Source: Epiperipatus broadwayi
Taxonomy: Eukaryota > Onychophora > Udeonychophora > Euonychophora > Peripatidae
Assembly: GCA_028023455.1 (NCBI GenBank)
Contig: JAQFVV010000020.1
Span: 12,686,385 to 12,750,384 of the forward strand
DNA: 64,000 nt
Reading direction: 5' to 3'
Shown: positions 43,782-56,070 of the stretch, one piece after another
Layout: each line of letters starts with the position of its first letter
Numbering within the stretch: the first letter of the stretch is position 1
The notes under the pieces: model-generated
What the model was told of the DNA's origin: nothing
The model's input: the letters and a program-made list of their open reading frames with translations, nothing else
Databases searched by the model: none
Made by a program: the position numbers and the translations under genes

Positions 43782-45109
43782 TTTATTTTTGATTTTACAG
43801 GTAGTGTTGTTAGAGGATATTTCTAGATTCTTGAATAATTTTTTATAACAACAGTTTCTTCTTCTTTTGAGGCTTTTAATAAGATTAATAATTTTAAAAT
43901 GGAAAATAATTGGGTATTTGGCAGTTTAGATATTGAAAATATGTATCAGTCTGTTAATAGGTTAAGCAGTACATAAAATTAAGGTAATTAAAGATTTGCT
44001 GTTATTATTGGAAGATTCTATGTATTTTACTTATAAATGTAATTTTTATAAGATTAAGGAAGGGTAGATAATAGGTTATATTATTTCTCCTTTAGTATGT
44101 TCAGTTTATATTAATTATAAGAGGAAATTATTATTAAAAAGAATTGTTTATATGTAAAGTTATTTGTCAGATATGTTGATGATTGTTTATTTGTAGATGA
44201 GAATGATAAATTGAAGGAATTTGTAAATGAGTTTATTTGTTTTGATCCTTTTATAAAATATGTGTTAGAAGGAGGGGGGGTTAGATTTTGGTAAGTTAAA
44301 ATTTTTAGATCTTTTGGTGATTAGAAATGTAGAGACTAATTGTTCACTATGCGGTTATTTTGTTAAAAGTATAGAATTAAGATCTATAATTAAATCTGAT
44401 AGCTATCAGTCTGTATCTCATAAAGTAGCTGCTTTAAGGAATTATTGTCATAGGAATAATAAATTAAATAATTCTAGTGAGTAGCTTTGTTTCAGAAATG
44501 TCAATTTTATAAAGATTACCTGAGGGTCGGTGATAAATTTGTTAAAAGTATTTTATTTAATAGTAATATTTGTAAGGATAGAGAAAAATATGATTTTATT
44601 TATTTGCCATTTAAATTGTCTTCTTATAAAATTTATGTAGAAATAGTAAATTGTTTGGAAATAAGAAAATTGCTTGGAAAAGGGGTGTTCATTGAATAAT
44701 TTATTAAATAATACAAATGAAATTTTTGATAGAAAGACTTCCTGGTGTAGTATATTTTATACCTTGTTTATTTGTAAGAAGGTCTATATAGGTCAGAGTA
44801 GTTTGAGTTTAAATGAAAGAATAAAGGTTCATAAAAGTAGAGTTAAAAATAGATATCTTAGTTCTGCTTTGTATGTCCATGAAAAAGATACAGGCCACAC
44901 TACTAATTTTGATGAAGCTAAGGTTGTCTTCTTTGAGAGAAATGAAATCAAAAGAAGAATTAAAGAATCTTTATTATTGAAAATTTATTATTCTGAAGCA
45001 ATTAACTTATTTGAGAGTTCGTTTAATATTATGGGTGGATGGGAAGTGAATGGATTTGTGGGTAATGTTGAATATTATACATATTGTGTAGTTTTTGTAG
45101 GTCTTTACA

Positions 45110-45150
45110 CTTGAGAAGTCTGCTTGTAGCAGTGAAACCTTGTTTTAATA
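45110..45150 (+). ncRNA. Possible decayed hammerhead in Penelope 3' region
   Basis: CTTGAGA (compare CTGATGA), CTGC-TTGT-AGCAG as stem II, then TGAAAC, CTT loop and GTT as a minimal stem III and cleavage site. Penelope elements are known to carry short-stem-III hammerheads near their ends. The first box is badly altered, so this is only suggestive. Confidence 0.3.
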
Positions 45151-45234
45151 TTATTTTTTTGCTGGTCTGGTTGAATTTTGGATTTGGGGTAATTTTAATT
45201 ATTTATTGACTAGTTTAGCTTTATGCTTGTAATG

Positions 45235-46860
45235 TTTATATATATATATATTGTAACGGTATATGCCATTACATTAATTTAAAATTTAAATAAATTTTTT
45301 CTTAAGTTCGTAAATAAAAGCTAAAAAAAATTAAAGAGTTGTTAAACATGTATACATATATATATTCGCACAGATGCAAAACTTTAAAAATTATTTTCTT
45401 TTTAAAAAAAATACATATTTGAATGTACTTTTTAAGAAAAAAGTACAAGATCTAAAGATAAAATATTTTTGTAAATGGAAATGATTGCTTTATAAATTAA
45501 TTGAAAAGTCAGTTGAAAGATATAGATAAGAGAATAAAAAAAAACTTAGAATATCCAATAGAAGCAATAACCAATTGCTCGGACCTTAATAGGCATTATT
45601 GCAACAGGAAACAATGTTCAATGAATCCGGAGGAGTATTATAAAAGGAAAAATATTAAAATTAAGAACAGTTCCAGCTTGATTGTTTTTGAGAGGCATGA
45701 TAAGATGCACTTGTCCCCCTCTCTCACTTATTTAAAAATGAAATGACTGTAATACCAAGATGGAACCAGCTAAGGCCACCTCTGGAACAACAGGTCGGTC
45801 TTCAAATGGAAACGTTGCGGGAATTGGCACCAGGAACCCAGATTCTTCTACTGTAAGACATGAACTATAAAATTTAAAAATAATTAAGAACTTTCATAAA
45901 GATTTGACAAGCTTTCAATATTCAGCTAACTTAAATTTTAAAAAGAACTTTTATCTGACTTTCAAGTTTCAAATTAGTTATTAATGTTTAATTTTATACA
46001 TTTAAGATTGCTAAAAATCATTTCCATTTTTTTTTATTATTAATATGTATTGTATAAATTATTTAAATTAATTAAATTTAAGTTGGGTATAGATGCTTGT
46101 ATAGATTCGTTAACGTTTAAATATATTTTTTGATTTTCATATTTGATTGAAATATATAGATATTCGGTAAATATGATATTTCACGTTGAATATCTAAAAA
46201 TGTATTTATTCGAGTGTCTTTTTAGTTATTGGTGTCAATGCGACATCTTATGATGAATGCCATTAAGTTTCTTGTAAATTTCTTTCTGCAATTACATCAA
46301 TGACTTTATGTTTTGATCATTTATGGTGTTTTTGAAATGTTTTTGAGTGTGTCATCTATGTAGTCAATCTATACTCAACATTAAAAAAATAAACTTTTAT
46401 AAAATTCATCTGTGTGAACTTATATAAATATTAAATTTAAGTCAGGCATGAATGGCTATATAGATTTGTAAAGTTATATTAATTAATTAATGGAGGGTTA
46501 ATCTTGGGTTATTTGTTTTGTAGTTAAATTGTATCAATGGATGGGATATATTGGTGTAATTGGTAGATGTAGTATGAGATTTGCTATGGGCAGGATCAAT
46601 TTATACACCGCACACCCTCTTTTTGCCTATGGAAGGGATAGTAAGATGGAAAACACAGTCCCTTTCTATGGAGTTTTTGTTTATTGTTCTTCTTACCGAC
46701 AGATGTAGTATTCCTGTTTGGTCAAGAGTCAATGTCTTCTCTAACCATGCTGTTCAGATGTACATTCCTGACAATATGGTATTTTGTGCTGTTGTATTTT
46801 CATGCTGCATTGAATACATCAATGTATCAGATGGATTGACACCGGTTTGACTGCGAACTT
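45235..46860 (+). repeat. Unclassified interspersed repeat R1, copy 2
   Basis: It starts at TATATATTGTAACGG, the same hairpin-like end as copy 1, and ends in the ACATTCCTGACAATATGG region near 46780. Frame 45501-45746 (KSQLKDIDKRIKKN, then a tyrosine/asparagine-rich part, then KMHLSPSLTYLK) and the short frame 45743-45856 beginning MTVIPRWNQLRPPLEQ correspond, with a frameshift, to the coding trace of copy 1. Direct blocks resembling GTC(T)AT.TATACTC(A/G)ACA occur at 46355 and 46915. Family unknown. Confidence 0.75.
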
Positions 46861-48540
46861 TTGGCCTAAGGTTGAATAAAGGATAGAATATTTTCTTTTC
46901 AAATGCAATCTACGTGGTCTATTTATACTCGACAATCTTAAAAAAAAAAAAAATTAAATTCATCTGTATGGATGGTTTAAATTTTTAAAACAATAATTTA
47001 AATTAAAAGTTAATATTAAAATCTAAAATAATAAATGTTATTCCTCAAATTTTAAATGATTATATATGTGCATCTTCTTTTATTTTTTTATTGTAGTATT
47101 GAAAATATTCTTAGATAAGAATTTATAAAATATTATCTCTGCATCTCCACTGAGCTAGTGACTTGGGCTAACGGTCAGAGAAAAATACATGGGTAAAAGT
47201 TAGTTTAACAGTGCGTATCTGCCTACTCTATAAATTTTCTAAGTTCAAATAGCCTAGTGGTTCTCTGTAGTGCAGATACATAAGACTGCAACTTCCACTT
47301 CTCTTTGGACCATTATAATATATATATATAGTTTACACATGCATGCATCAAATATTAGCCTTTTTTAAAAACTGTTTATACTAGATTAAGTTGTTTGTTA
47401 ATACAATATTAACATTTTATGACATTTTTATTTACAGGAATAAACTAATTTTTTCCTCATAGAAAACCATTATAATCTCTTGCTTTTTTGATCTTTTTGT
47501 TTTACAATGAGTTTTGGGGGACCACTTGTCCTTGATAATCAGAGTTAAGGTATATAATAGATTCAGACCTTTATTTTAATTTGCTTATGTCATCCATGTA
47601 AAACCTAGCATATCATTATGATAATTAAAAAAGCACAAATATTTAGTATAGTGTTACAGTGTCAAACTCTACTGCATAAGATCCTTGGATTGATTCCAGT
47701 TCTAGTACTTCTGGTATTCAAACTCTTTATGAACTCCAAAGCACTAAAGCTATTCGTTTATTTTTTGTGCTGACAAATATCGTCATAAGCTATATAATTT
47801 ATCCTAATATTATTTTTAAATTTATATTCTTAAGCAACATTTCTATAATATAAGACTGGTGCGTAACATCAAAACCCTTAAACTTGAAAGTTATGGCCGC
47901 CCACATATAAGAAAAAAATATGTTTATAACTAGTAAGATCTATATATCATTATAGTCAGTTTGCTTTCTTAAGATACTTAGATTCAGTTAAAATTTATCT
48001 CTGCTTGCGCTGTAATTACGTAATGCTTATTCGTTATTTCTATTTCTTTTGATAAACTATCAGCTTAATAGGCAATTAATAATAAAAATAATTCTCAATG
48101 AGAAACTTCAATTCAGCTTAGAGCATGCTCTTATAATTCATTTTGTGTGAATATTGGCATTAATATATTTTAATAATGATACTTAAAATTTAACTATTTA
48201 ATGTTTCTTTCTTTTTTTTTTTTTTTTTAAGAAAAGAAGCCATTATGATTTAATTTAATATAACAAACTTTAATTTTTTTTTTCGCAAATCGTAAAATCA
48301 AACAATAAAATATATTTTTGAATAAAATAGCGTGTTAATCAATGATAAGTTTTATAATAATTACAATCCTCCCTTAATATAATTTCTAAGTAAGTGATTA
48401 AAAATATAGACTTCATTCTGAATATTAAAAAAAAAAGTTTTATGTCTTTTCTATGTCATCATGGCAAAATATTTCAATATATATATATATGAATAAAACT
48501 AGATATATTTTGAATTAAATCGAATTAAATAATAGATTCA
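46861..48540. other. AT-rich sequence, nothing firm
   Basis: No gene or repeat boundary was recognised. Poly-T/poly-A runs are common (near 48210 and 48275). Confidence 0.5.
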
Positions 48541-48544
48541 TCAT

Positions 48545-51500
48545 TATCACTTTTAATCATTATCCGTACACTGAAGGATGAAGATCTCGCCTGTGGTAAT
48601 TCAATTTCTCATTCTCTTAGCCTCTCTTCTCCACATCTATTTATCTAATATATATCTTTTTTTTTTTTTACATCTTTTACAATCTATTACGGTCTTTTCT
48701 AGCAATATGGCCAGACCGTATTCTTTTTTCTTTCCCTCGCGTAGTTAGTTTTTAACCTCATCTTGCTTCTCATAATTTATTTTCCATGCTCTTCTGTTAA
48801 GTGTCCAAGTTCCAGATATATGCTTATTAATTTTAAATATTGTTAATTCTATCAAAAATATTCCAACCAAATTTAATTCAATGATTGATTTCATCAATTG
48901 TATTTTCATTTGTATTAACTCTAATTTATTATCGTAAATTTTTATTTACATCTTCCAAGCAAATTCATTGAATGGTCTTCCACTATTTATCTTTAGTCCT
49001 ACTTTTATACTTTCATCTGATAACTCTTGCAATGTTTTCTGAAGCCTTGACTCATTATAAGTAAAAAACAATCACAAAAATGGCAAACTCTAGATGCTTT
49101 AAATAATTTCCATTTATTTTTAGTTTCTTAACTTATTTATTCCAGAAGCATACTTAATATATAATTGCTGTAAAATATTTTGGAGTTAATGAATTATCTT
49201 TATATATGCTTCTCAATGTCAATCTTCTTAGTATCACCATGTGATCTCATTATTGCTGATTTGATTTTGATAAACAATTTTCACAATATCCCTGGCCTAT
49301 GTTTTAATGATTAACACTTTAATCATTGTAGAAATGCTTATAGAATCAAATGGTTTTACAAAATCTACAAATCCCAAGCATAATGGAAATTCATCATATG
49401 ATCACCATTTCTTATGCTTGTTCATAACTATGATTATTCTGGATTGCACTGAGTGGCCCTACTGAATGGAGAGTTTTGCTTGTTTTCATAATGGAAATTC
49501 ATATCATTAGTCTTTTCTATAAATTATGTCAATACTTGGGTGGAGTCCATTTTGTTAACATCACTTATAAATAAAGATACCAATTTTTTGTTTGGTTAGT
49601 TAAAATCTAAAATTCACTACAGATGAGTTGCAATTATCTTGGTAAAGATTTCGTATAGCACTGATAAATCTGTAATTTTTAATATCTTCTTTACTATCTC
49701 TCTTAAATATCAAATATTACTATTGCAGTCTTTGAATCATTTAGTATTTCTTTATCTAGACTTTGTGCACAGCAATATGAACAATTTTTTTATTACTTCA
49801 TCCATTTCTCTTAAGATATTAATTATAATTCCATAATTTTATGAAACTCTTCTCTTTTTCCAAGAATTGTTTGTTTCACTTCATCAAAATGCTGGATAAT
49901 TTAAAAAATGTAATAATTGTAGGAGATACTTAATTTTCCTGTTTTCTATTACTATATAACCTTTTTAAAATTCTTCCACACATTTAATAATGTCATCTCT
50001 CTATTTAATAATAATTCCATCCTTTCTTTAATTGCAGAAATAACTTTTCTTCCAGAACTAAAATATTGTTATACACTTTTGAGATTTTTATTCTCTTATA
50101 TAACTTTTCTTGCCAATTCACAGTTATATTTTTTTACATTGTTATTAATTCTTTTTTTACTATTTTACAAAACTCTAGATAGTCAATTGATCATTTTCAC
50201 ATTTTTTCTTTTCTTCCTACATTGTCATCTCAATAAAAAAACTTATGGGTAGATTCCTATTTATATTACATCTGCTTTCATTATTGTAGTTTTTAATAGT
50301 TTATAAGTTAGCTTCTTATTGATTCCTTTAATACAGAACCATGTTCAAGATCTATTAATATTTTTAAATGATTTACAAATTCTAATTTAAATTCATTGGA
50401 GTGTTTCAGAAGGTTAGGAATATCAATTGTTAATATTATTTTAATTTTTGTCTCCCTAAATTTTACACTAACATGAATCTGTTAAAAAAATTAGGATCTT
50501 GTATTTTCTGTTAGTCAAAATATAATAAAATTCAGTGGAACTTTCATTTTAATGCTTCCATGTCTACATCGGTTTAGCACTTTTCTCAAATTCATGTGTA
50601 TAGTTTTTCTGTTTCTGCAAGCTCTACAAGTCTGAGTCCTCTTTCATTTCTGTAACCATAACCAGATTTACCCATAGCATGTTCACCTTTTATCTTCCAA
50701 TTCTAATATTAGGTATATATTTCTCGTTAGCCAATATATAATAAAATTCTGTTAAACTTTTATTTGGATGCTTCCACAACTTTTTCTATTTAGTATTTTT
50801 CTCAAAAAAGAAATTCATAATACATAGGTTTTCTTTTTCTACAAAATCCACAAGTCAATGCTCACTTTCATTTCTATCCCCATAACCAAATTTACCCACA
50901 GTATTTTCATCTTTCAATTATTTTCCAATTCAAGCATTAAAGTCTTTTATGACAATTTTAAAATGTTGTTTAGTCTGAGCAGAAGCATTTTTCTTCATCA
51001 CAATGAAAACTTTTTAAGGCATAAACATGAACCATATGCATTTGCTATCTTCCATTGAGGTGAATAACTAATCTTGCAACTCTTTCTGATATACCATCAT
51101 TCTTCATAATTTTTTTCCCTTTTATTTATAATAAATTCCATTCCATTTGAGTTTTAAGTATTTATGCCTTTATAGTAACATTCAAGACAACTTTGTAAAT
51201 GAATTATATCTTTACCTTTTCTTTTAATTTCTTAAAGTGCAACAATGTCACATACATTCTGGTTTGGTCATTAACTATTGCCTTGGCTGGTGACTTTTCA
51301 GTCCCTGGGAATAAGAGTATTAATTTACTTTTGTTCATAATGATTCTAAGTATTTATTTTTAAATAAGTTCTTTCACATACTCATTCATCTGCCTATTAG
51401 AAAATTCAACAAATATTTCATTTATGAATTATCAGACAATTTAAAAGAAAGGTTATGGTGTTTCTTGATTTCAAACCCAAGGTAAAAACCAATAAACTCA

Positions 51501-51661
51501 CCATACTGGTTGGTGAACCGCTTATCCATATTTGTACACTTATGAATAATATAATAATAACAGTTGTAAAAACATTAACATGTGGTGCGAACATTAGGTA
51601 TTTGATCTGCTCAGTTCCTTCAAAGTCTCAAACAAAAATCAAAGAATATCTTTTCAGTTAA
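48545..51661 (-). pseudogene. RTE-clade retrotransposon, near full length, heavily decayed (RTE copy 4)
   Basis: The 5' end at 51661 (AACTGAAAAGATATTC on the minus strand) and the leader match copies 2 and 3. The 3' end near 48545-48600 (CTTCATCCTTCAGTGTACG then ATAATG..TGATAATGATG on the minus strand) matches the GAT-rich tail of copy 1. Endonuclease traces lie at about 50850-51300 (KFGYGDRNESEH, a KAS.QTKQHFKI-type segment). RT traces include DFVKPFDSISIST near 49350 and KVGLKINSG near 48990. Stops and indels occur throughout. Excluding the family C insert at 49395-49486, the length is about 3.0 kb. Confidence 0.85.
49395..49486 (+). mobile_element. Short family C element with 16-bp target duplication, in RTE copy 4
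   Basis: The 92-bp insert begins CATATGATCACCATTTCTTA and ends GGAGAGTTTTGCTTGTTTT, the two ends of family C with the middle deleted. Perfect direct repeats CATAATGGAAATTCAT lie at 49379-49394 and 49487-49502. Both family ends are present, so it inserted after the internal deletion or lost its middle later. Confidence 0.88.
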
Positions 51662-53269
51662 CAACAAACTTATTTCAGAGGCCAAATGATGGAATATTAA
51701 AATGAATAAATTAATTAAAATCAAGTCAATTTTTTGAATTTAACTTTTACAGTATTTAATAAATAAATAAAAAAAATATATAAACTTTTTAAATTTCTTT
51801 AACTTTTGATAGAAGCTTTTTGGTATCTTAAATAAATTTGGGAATAGTTCTGCTTGGAAAATTGATTACTTTTATAGTATTTATGCAGAAGAGAAAATCT
51901 TAAATAAGTGCATCTCAATGAAATGGCAAAAAGTGAAAGTTTCTTTAACCATTCATGCAAATTATTCCAATAGGATCTGAAAAGATTGAACTGATTATAC
52001 ACATTGGATTAGGATCTTTATTATATTAAGACAAACTAAATCGAGATTTTATTGTATGGAGAAAGCTGATCACTAATCAATAAATCTATAGAAACATTAT
52101 TCATGATCACTGAACAATTTTAACACATTTTCTGATAAATTAAAATGCTTTTCTGAGACATTGTAAACTAAAAATAATAATTTTATTATGTATTACAACA
52201 AAATATTTTAATTTTTTTAATTTTATATTTAAAAAGTTTTAAAAATGTCCTTTTTTTAAAAACGACAATTTTTTAAAATCTTTTTTACAGAATGGAACAA
52301 CACTTTCTAGACGCTAGAAAAAATAATAGCCATTTGATAGCATATCTCATCTATTTAATATTTTAAAATCTATTATTGTTTATTTTTAAAGATTAAAATC
52401 TGTCTTTATATTAAAGTTGAATTATTTAAAACTGAATCTTAATTTACTATATTTGTTGTTTATGAATTTTATTTATGTGATTATTAATAATCTTAACATT
52501 TATCTGTATGTGTAAATATACACGCATCTTTAGTGCCAATACTTATCTATTCACTCTTGCATAAAAACTACATTTTGTAATATGTGCCTTATGTTTAATT
52601 ATAATATCTATATATAATAGGAACTATTTAAACTTTCTTTATCCAATGCCAATAAATTAGTTCCATCAGTTAAATGATTATTTTACTCCTATAAAGAAAT
52701 ATTTTGAATTATAATTATTGATAGTCATGTCTTAAAATAATAATCTAATTTGGTGTAACACTTAATTTCGATGATTTTTTTTTAAAATATTACCATTATA
52801 TGTACTGACATGAACTAGCCCTACAAGGATCTATATTTAAACTAGGATTAATAAGAAAACAATTTTAATATATATATTCTAAACTTGTACCTATTATATA
52901 TATTGACTCCACATAATCAAAACTTTAGACTCCTATCTGGCCTGTTGAGATTAGCCAATTTTTTTTCATCAGTAGGTAGTATTTAAAAATTTAAAAAAAT
53001 ATAGATAATACACGAAGATTTAATGTGGCTTCAAATAATTACATATTTGCATCAATGATAATTATTTATCTTTCAAAAGTAACCTTTATTAGTAAAAGGA
53101 TTACAAAAATTTTGGGTACACTTACCCATTGAGAATTACAAAGTGTTCAATGTGACAAACAAGGTAAAACAATTATTGATTATATAAAGTAAATATGCTT
53201 GATAACAATTATGTCCATTAAAGAGTTGCTATAATGTTGATATTAATGTGTATCTGAACATGAGTATCT
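51662..53269. other. AT-rich sequence, nothing recognised
   Basis: No recognised gene or repeat. Minus-strand frame 51799-52002 has no visible domain. Confidence 0.5.
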
Positions 53270-53274
53270 ATACA

Positions 53275-53580
53275 TGGATCTACATGGCCCAGCTACTGAG
53301 AAGCCATCCATCACCCAATGATCCCACCCCTGGGTCCCTGAAGTGAAGACCCAACTGCTTCAGCTGAATAGGTGGACAATTCCAGCATTGCGCCAACCAC
53401 CACAACAGGCAGCGAGGTCTAAGGTTCAAGTCCATTGAATAATAAATTCTCGACCTGCAGCCGAGCCATGTCAAGACTATTCCAGATGCCTCTGTCTCCC
53501 AATCAACAGTCCAAATGTGCAGGGACCACATTCGGTCTACCTGCCCAGAATTGGAAAGCCAACTAAGAAAAACTAACACA
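53275..53580 (-). repeat. GC-richer island, probably a repeat fragment
   Basis: This ~300-bp block is close to 50% GC in a ~27% GC background, with sharp edges. The minus strand is open for 99 codons, rich in W, C, L and G (GLHFRDPGVGSLGDGW, LLWWLAQCWNCPP). The plus strand has AAGGTTCAAGTCC, a B-box-like motif at about 53422. I favour a SINE or retroelement 3' fragment over a host exon, but I do not recognise the family. Confidence 0.45.
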
Positions 53581-54051
53581 TAGTGATAATTATTTATATA
53601 TCAAGATAGTGTTTAATGTATAGGTTTGGTATACACAGAAAAGTTAATAAAATAAAAATAATCAATTTTAAGAGTACTTTCAATTTTATGTAATTTATTT
53701 GAAAAAGCTTTTAATTTGTAAATTATATTATAATAAAACTATTTTATATGTAAATAAACTATTTTCATGTATTGTAAAAACTAATTATATATATTATATT
53801 AATATTTCAATTTTTTAACCTTTTTTTGTAATACATATTTGATATATAGACATTTAAAAATAAAATTAAATAGACACTATTTTAAAGGAAGAATAATAAG
53901 AGTAAAATAAATGTTTATAATTTAATTTACTATAATACTATATTTATTTATACATAAATAAAAAGATTAAATTTGTGTTTAAATTAATCAAATATTTTAC
54001 TTGATATATAAAAGTATTGTTGTAAATAAAATAACATTTAATTTATGTCTT

Positions 54052-54165
54052 GCATTGTTAGCCGAGAGGTATCGCAGCCGCCATGCAAGCAAGTAGTTGG
54101 TTGCAGATGGGTGTGGGTTCGCGTCCCGGCAGATACTATGACATATGAAAAAAAAAAAAAACCAT
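54052..54165 (+). repeat. tRNA-derived retro-sequence with poly-A tail
   Basis: GTTAGCCGAGAGGTATCGCAG is A-box/D-arm-like and GTGGGTTCGCGTCCCGGC is a strong B box and T arm. About 45 bases between them include GCCATGCAAGC and a long variable region, as in class II tRNAs. After GCAGATACTATGACATATG comes a 14-A run. The end motif matches the copy at 38445. Confidence 0.72.
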
Positions 54166-54189
54166 TTAATTTATAAGCACTACAAATAG

Positions 54190-56070
54190 AGATATTGTAA
54201 CAGTCAGGAACGTGTGATTCGTTAACATAGTGCAGAATTCGACCACCACACAGAACTGCAGCACCATCTAGATAGTGAAGCTACCCATAGTACTGAGTTC
54301 GAACATAGTTTATCAGTTCCACAATAGAATCTACGAAACAACGCATCTGATACAACATTAGTAAATATTTCTTTAGGCACGGTGATCAGGGTATGCAAGA
54401 GATTCATGATTTGATTTCGAGTTAGCTAATAATAACACTAATATTAATTAAACATTTATATTTAAATAATCAAGGAAACATGTTGAATGGGTATCGAATA
54501 AATAAATGAAGAAGAAACGGCAGACGTATAGTTTGAAATTATTTATTAAAACCTTATATCATTTAACGGTAAAACTAATAATATTTGGCAATATTTAAAT
54601 CTCAGTAGCGGAATTTTCCGATACTATTATATTTACACAGATGAATACATTTATTTGATGACGTAATCTAGCTACCTAAAATTCTTGAGCAAGTATTTCT
54701 AATGCATGCCTTTAGGGATTTATACCTTTGCAATGCAAGTGTCTAAAGTAAGATTTATTTAATTAACAATATTACGAAGAACTAGGGGCAAACATTTATT
54801 TGAGAATGAATTATGGAGCTAATGCAGGAACGGAGTTATACATAGAATAATAAAGTAAATAAAAGAAAACACGTGGTATGCTAGAGAGGCAATATGGAAT
54901 GGCAGTATATTGAAACTGCAAAGCCGTGAATGAGTTTATAAGAATGATGGGCTGGCATTTGCCATCAGCCCAAAGAGGTAATGTGTCACATAAGCATAAC
55001 CAGGGACAAGTGGTTCATGCCACGATTGCCTGCTGGCTGCATGATGGTCATCAAGTCCTACGGGACATTCATTTGTCAGCTTGTGTAGGATGACTGGGGT
55101 TAATTTCAACCCTATAGAATCCGGAATAATCACAGCTTGTAATGGGTCATTGCATCTCTAAAATGTAACACATGTGTAATGTACAGACAACCCTGTTAAT
55201 ACTTAAATATATTTTATAACTCGGCCCTACATTATCAACATTTAATAAGGGATGTTTGCAACTCTCAAAGAAAATGCAAATTTTATGGAATTATTAATTA
55301 CAGTTTAATAAGATATAAAAACAATATATAGACTGGGTGATTATTACAACTGATACATCAGCCATTTGCTAAGCAGTAGACCCCTGCATTACAATAACGG
55401 AAGCATTGAATGTGTGTCATTTGTACGAAAATATTAATCATTTATGAAAGTAAATATTAATGAAAAATTTGACACGCATCCACTGTTTCAAACGATCACA
55501 GATTTATATTTAGACAATTATGAGCATGCAATAATTAAATAATAAATATAGATTTTAGAAATACGCACCCAAGAAAGATAGAGTTAGGCAGGCTAGATTA
55601 TTAAAGAAGTTTACATATTAATTATTAAAAATTTAGCATTTCAAATGATAGTTCTACAATTTATAAGTTATATACAGAATGAATAAGGGTAGCTGGATAT
55701 TAGTAGAGTACTCTAGAGAATTTGGACACAGGTACCTGTTTTATGAGAAGTTTTCCGATTCCATTGGTTATTAGCAAATTGTTCATGATTAGCAGTTCTT
55801 TCCTGTATTTAGGTGGTTCATTTCATTTAACAGCAGCAGCAGCTTTCTCATTATTTTAGGCAGCAGATCTTCGTGGTTGAATTTATGAAGGGCAATGGAA
55901 GGTTTGGCATCCGATAGGCCATCCTCGGGTGGAGAATAGTCTGGGCGCTTTTACTCGATCATACCGTGGCAGGAAAAATTTATTTAATATCTTGGAGACT
56001 CTCAACTGATTGAGAGCACAGCTAAAGTTAAAGTTTCTAGTAAGTCTCAAAATGGCCTCTTTTCTTATAT
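54190..56070. other. Less AT-rich block, unclassified, possible LTR-type sequence
   Basis: From TGTAACAGTCAGGAACG (54195) onward, segments at 54195-54420, 54930-55150 and 55850-56060 are richer in G/C and less homopolymeric than the background. They contain blocks such as GGGCTGGCATTTGCCATCAG and CCATCCTCGGGTGGAGAATAG. A TGTAAC start is common for LTRs, but I found no matching second copy, protease or RT motif. The minus-strand frames at 54222 and 54936 are short and unassigned. Confidence 0.3.

Larger units (their letters stand above)
41886..45150 (+). pseudogene. Penelope-like element (RT plus GIY-YIG), split by a foldback element
   Basis: The N-terminal part is open at 41958-42221: an AEVRHLKNRLIANDVIISC segment leading to KAGRFVIMKGNEF, the typical Penelope N-terminal RT motif. 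FVNIKTHKDGLPL follows at about 42310-42350, where a foldback element (42353-43781) interrupts. Beyond it come GSVVRGYF, FGSLDIENMYQSVN (motif A) and RYVDDCLFVDEN, with the catalytic YVDD at 44172-44183. A thumb-like region lies at 44487-44700. The GIY-YIG nuclease is open at 44674-45114, with KKVYIGQSSLSLNERIKVHK, FDEAKVVFFER and KRRIKES. Most domains read well between a few frameshifts, so decay is moderate. The 3' region has a CAGTGAAACC motif. Confidence 0.9.

Noticed and set aside
54190-55170. Solo LTR starting TGTAACAG
   Set aside because: No convincing ACA-ending partner with flanking target duplication and no second copy in the window; kept only as unclassified sequence.
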